Shown: in pieces, positions 33,556 through 35,573 of the stretch
How the letters are laid out: every line of letters starts with the position of its first letter
Position numbering within the stretch: the first letter of the stretch is position 1
NCBI GenBank assembly: GCA_021531755.1
Contig: JADYUK010000025.1
Location: 1 to 35,573 of the forward strand
Reading direction: 5' to 3'
Length of the DNA stretch: 35,573 bases
Origin: Hoylesella loescheii
Lineage (GTDB): Bacteria; Bacteroidota; Bacteroidia; Bacteroidales; Bacteroidaceae
The notes under the pieces: model-generated
The model's database searches: none
What the model was told of the DNA's origin: nothing
Seen by the model: the letters and a program-made list of their open reading frames with translations, nothing else
Made by a program: the position numbers and the translations under genes

Positions 33556-34458
33556 ATGAAAACCATAACATGCATAGGCCATATCACCCGTGACCATATC
33601 GTCACTCCCACGAGCGATGTCTCCATGCCAGGGGGCACGACATACTATTTCTCCTATGGCATCAACGCTCTGCTGAAGTCTTCTCCACGCTCCGCTGCCA
33701 GTGTCTCTTACCGCCTTGTCGCCTCGCTTGCCGAGAGTGACATGAAGTCTGTCGACGATATGCGTGCCGAGGGGATTGATGTCACTGTCGTACCGTCGCG
33801 TGAGACGGTCTTCTTTGAGAATATCTACGGCGCTGACTCCAACAACCGCCGTCAGCAGGTGCTTGCCAAGGCCGACCCATTCACTCTCTCCAGCATACGT
33901 GACATAAAGGCCGACTATATCGTCCTCGGCTCTCTCCTTGCCGATGATTTCCCCCTTGATGTCGTGCGCTATCTGCATGGCCGCGGCACAGTGGTGCTCG
34001 ATGCCCAGGGGTATCTCCGCGAGGTGCGTGGCACAAGTGTTGTCGCCTGCCCATGGAGTGGCAAGGATGATTTCCTACGTTATATTGACATCCTGAAGGT
34101 CAATGAGCATGAGGCGGAGGTGCTGACAGGCGAGCATGACCTGCGCCGTGCGGCTATGATGCTTCATGAGCAGGGTGTGCGCGAGGTGCTCCTGACTCTT
34201 GGCAGCTATGGCAGTATGGTCGCTGCCGATGGCAATCTGTATGATATCCCTGTTGTGCCAGAACGCGAGAAGGTCGACGCGACAGGCTGTGGCGACTCAT
34301 ATGTCCTCGGCTACCTTTACCGTCGTGCCCAGGGCGACAGCCCACGTGACGCCGCTCTCTTCGCCTCTGCCGTCGCGACGGTGAATATTGAGGCCCATGG
34401 CCCTTTCCGTGCCACAGAGGCTGAGGTCCTCTCCCGTCTACGGGAGATGGGGCTGTAA
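33556..34458 (+). CDS. PfkB-family carbohydrate kinase
   Basis: A 300-residue cytosolic sugar or nucleoside kinase. The C-terminal signature is DATGCGDSYVLGYL (241-254), with D247 as catalytic base; LKVNEHEAEVLTG (180-192) is the conserved N-x-x-E region, and TLGSYGSM precedes the nucleotide site. The N-terminal GHITRDHIVTP and GGTTYYFS segments match the substrate-binding part. The substrate cannot be named from sequence: ribokinase-, adenosine- and fructose-type kinases share these motifs. It lies 186 bp after gmd on the same strand and ahead of a strong terminator, so it may be the last gene of the fcl-gmd transcript; no separate promoter was seen. Confidence 0.88.
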   Translation: MKTITCIGHITRDHIVTPTSDVSMPGGTTYYFSYGINALLKSSPRSAASVSYRLVASLAESDMKSVDDMRAEGIDVTVVPSRETVFFENIYGADSNNRRQQVLAKADPFTLSSIRDIKADYIVLGSLLADDFPLDVVRYLHGRGTVVLDAQGYLREVRGTSVVACPWSGKDDFLRYIDILKVNEHEAEVLTGEHDLRRAAMMLHEQGVREVLLTLGSYGSMVAADGNLYDIPVVPEREKVDATGCGDSYVLGYLYRRAQGDSPRDAALFASAVATVNIEAHGPFRATEAEVLSRLREMGL

Positions 34459-34466
34459 GGGGTTAT

Positions 34467-34597
34467 TTCCGGTTCTTCCGGTTCTTCCGGTTCTTCCGGT
34501 CTTTCCGGGTCGTCCGGGGTTTCCGGGTTCTCCGGGTCGTCCGGGTCTTCTGGTCTCTCTGGTTCCTCTGGTTCCTCCAGTCTCTCCTGTCTTTCCG
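34467..34597. repeat. 9-bp microsatellite, about 14 units
   Basis: Repeats of TTCCGGTTC and variants (TTCCGGGTC, TCTGGTTCC) begin eight nt after the kinase stop codon and run up to the terminator. The left three to four units are exact. Frames through it give low-complexity Pro-rich (+) or Glu-Pro (-) peptides without start or domain, so it is treated as noncoding 3' sequence. Confidence 0.8.
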
Positions 34598-34601
34598 TTT
34601 T

Positions 34602-34651
34602 AAACCTTATGTGGGGTGTACACGTCACCGTGTACACCCCACATAAGGTTT
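34602..34651. terminator. 23-bp perfect hairpin between convergent genes
   Basis: Arms 34602-34624 and 34629-34651 are exact complements with a TCAC loop (AAACCTTATGTGGGG... / ...CCCCACATAAGGTTT). A short T-rich stretch follows on the + strand. It ends the kinase transcript and, 20 nt past the stop of the - strand gene, probably that one too. Confidence 0.85.
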
Positions 34652-34670
34652 TATTCTATCCTCTTGTCTC

Positions 34671-35036
34671 TTACATTCCCTTTGATGTCTTCAGGGCGTT
34701 GAGGTTGTTAGCGGCTTTGGCAGCCTTGTCAGCAGCTTTCTGTGCCTTCTCGGCAGCCTTGCGCTGTGCCTTCTCTGTCTTTATCGCCTTGTCGATTACC
34801 TTCTTCTCGCTCTGAGCAGTCTTCAGCTCAGCCTTCTTCGTGTTCATGTCTGTCACAAAAGTAGCGTTACCTGGCTCAAGCTTGATTTTGCTCTTCAGAG
34901 CCTTTATCTCGCTCTTCAGTGCGCTAATCTTGTATTTGTACTCTGTGCTGAGCTGCTGGTTGCTCTTCTCCTGTGCGAATGTGAATGTCGGCATGGCGAT
35001 GATTGCCAATGCTGCGATGATGTTCTTGATCGTCAT
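34671..35036 (-). CDS. small secreted Lys/Ala-rich coiled-coil protein, function unknown
   Basis: A 121-residue protein not assignable to a family. Residues 1-21 are a signal peptide (MTIKNIIAALAIIAMPTFTFA) with cleavage before QEKS. The mature part is highly charged and helical: two stretches of KSEIKALKSKIKL type (about 39-53), then QRKAAEKAQKAADKAAKAANN (about 92-112), so a long coiled coil in the periplasm or outside is likely. The start at 35036 was chosen because of the signal peptide and the A-rich leader just upstream; the frame stays open to 35375, but that extension would bury the signal. It is transcribed alone toward the 23-bp hairpin terminator. Role is unknown; small periplasmic basic coiled-coil proteins can be envelope-stress or structural proteins, which is only a guess. 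Confidence 0.75.
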   Translation of the reverse strand: MTIKNIIAALAIIAMPTFTFAQEKSNQQLSTEYKYKISALKSEIKALKSKIKLEPGNATFVTDMNTKKAELKTAQSEKKVIDKAIKTEKAQRKAAEKAQKAADKAAKAANNLNALKTSKGM

Positions 35037-35174
35037 AATCTGTTCTTTTTTTTTGTTAGTAGTTATGATGGTTATCACTATGTCTTCTTCCTCTCCCCGC
35101 GCCCTGCGTCTGTTTTGCTCCTTCCCTTCACCGTGTCGTCTATATGCCGCCACGTGAAGGGGGAAGCGTCTTAA

Positions 35175-35284
35175 GGGTGTTCGCCGTCTTACGGGTGGTT
35201 TCGTCATGCAGTATGACTTCTGGGGTGTTCGCCGTCTTACGGGTGGTTTCGTCATGATGTTATGACTTCTGGGGTGTTCGCCGT
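35175..35284. repeat. 48-49-bp tandem repeat in the leader of the secreted-protein gene
   Basis: Copies start at 35175 (48 bp), 35223 (49 bp) and a 13-bp partial at 35272, sharing GGGTGTTCGCCGTCTTACGG and a GTCAT...ATGAC dyad. Each copy can form two small hairpins (CCGT/ACGG and GTCAT/ATGAC). It lies inside the inferred 5' leader of the - strand gene. Confidence 0.75.
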
Positions 35285-35384
35285 AGAATAGGGGAGTGTG
35301 GATAATTGTCTGATAATGTGGGGGTGATATATATATATAATAAGGTGTATTTATCTTAATATCTCCTGATGTCATGCCTTTTCG

Positions 35385-35452
35385 TCAGATACACAGGCTC
35401 ACATCTGCAAAGTTAATGTCAGATACACAGGCTCACATCTGCAAAGTTAATG
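35385..35452 (-). repeat. exact 34-bp tandem duplication carrying a -7 box
   Basis: Copies 35385-35418 and 35419-35452 are identical. Each contains, on the - strand, TAACTTTG (35408-35415 and 35442-35449) followed by CAGAT-12 nt-ATCTG, a short dyad at the expected start of transcription. Confidence 0.9.
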
Positions 35453-35471
35453 ATTTTTATTAGATATCAAA
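35442..35471 (-). promoter_or_regulatory. promoter of the small secreted-protein gene
   Basis: On the - strand TTTG (35468-35471), 18 bp, then TAACTTTG (35442-35449): a full consensus. The second -7 box at 35408-35415 has TGTG rather than TTTG at its -33 position. The predicted leader is about 365-400 nt. Confidence 0.7.
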
Positions 35472-35573
35472 CAATTATCCCTCTTTTTTTCTCTTTTTAC
35501 CCCCAAAAACTCCGAAAATCGCCTCCTCCTTGCCCCCGTTCCTCCCTGCCCCCAGCCTTGCCTGCCTCCTCAC

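Noticed and set aside
34317..34637. 106-codon - strand frame rich in Glu-Glu-Pro over the 9-bp repeat
   Set aside because: Open only because a 9-bp repeat lacks stops; overlaps the kinase end and the terminator hairpin.

Overview
The window looks like chromosome from a Bacteroidales bacterium, most likely Prevotella or a close relative (inference from gene content and signals, not from a search). Evidence: repeated promoters of the Bacteroidetes primary-sigma type (TTTG, 18-20 bp, TAnnTTTG), almost no Shine-Dalgarno sequences, a GH115 glucuronidase, a fused single-chain PurL, a 2-oxoacid:ferredoxin oxidoreductase pair, ATP-type PEP carboxykinase, and hairpin terminators with weak T tails. G+C looks close to 50 % by eye. 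I see no tRNA, rRNA, CRISPR array, integrase or intact insertion sequence.

Layout. (1) 37-10822, all on +, is one loose run of seven genes: two multi-pass membrane acyltransferases, a UbiA-type polyprenyl-phosphate transferase, a HAD-IB phosphatase, an exported helix-hairpin-helix protein with a probable outer-membrane barrel, a YqiA-like hydrolase fused to a degenerate nucleotidase-like domain, and a Dna2-like nuclease-helicase whose start codon overlaps the hydrolase stop. The first four look like a unit making or decorating a lipid-linked sugar or envelope glycan. (2) 11170-18277 holds a GH115 xylan alpha-glucuronidase (-), a degenerate 11-bp repeat tract, pckA (-) with a structured leader, upp (+) and a MATE transporter (-). 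(3) 18278-19957 is about 1.7 kb without a convincing protein gene; it carries a promoter-structure-terminator unit that looks like a small RNA gene, and a 28-bp repeat tract. (4) 19958-29518, all on -, holds a YpfJ-type zinc metallopeptidase, an Rpn-family PD-(D/E)XK protein with ten heptad repeats, korA-korB, and purL. (5) 29804-34458 has an IspD-family cytidylyltransferase (-) divergent from a nucleotide-sugar run: fcl, gmd and a PfkB kinase (+). (6) 34671-35573 has a small secreted Lys/Ala-rich protein (-) behind a long leader with 48-bp repeats and an exactly duplicated promoter segment.

How it fits together. korAB, pckA, upp and purL are central metabolism (reductive or oxidative 2-oxoacid chemistry with ferredoxin, C4 to C3 interconversion, pyrimidine salvage, purine synthesis). 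gmd then fcl convert GDP-mannose to GDP-L-fucose for surface glycans. GH115 fits hemicellulose use. The observations most worth following are the Rpn gene with its repeat-bearing C-terminus and possible internal start, the unannotated small RNA at about 18.8 kb, the hydrolase/pseudo-nucleotidase plus Dna2-like pair, and the duplicated promoter near the right edge.
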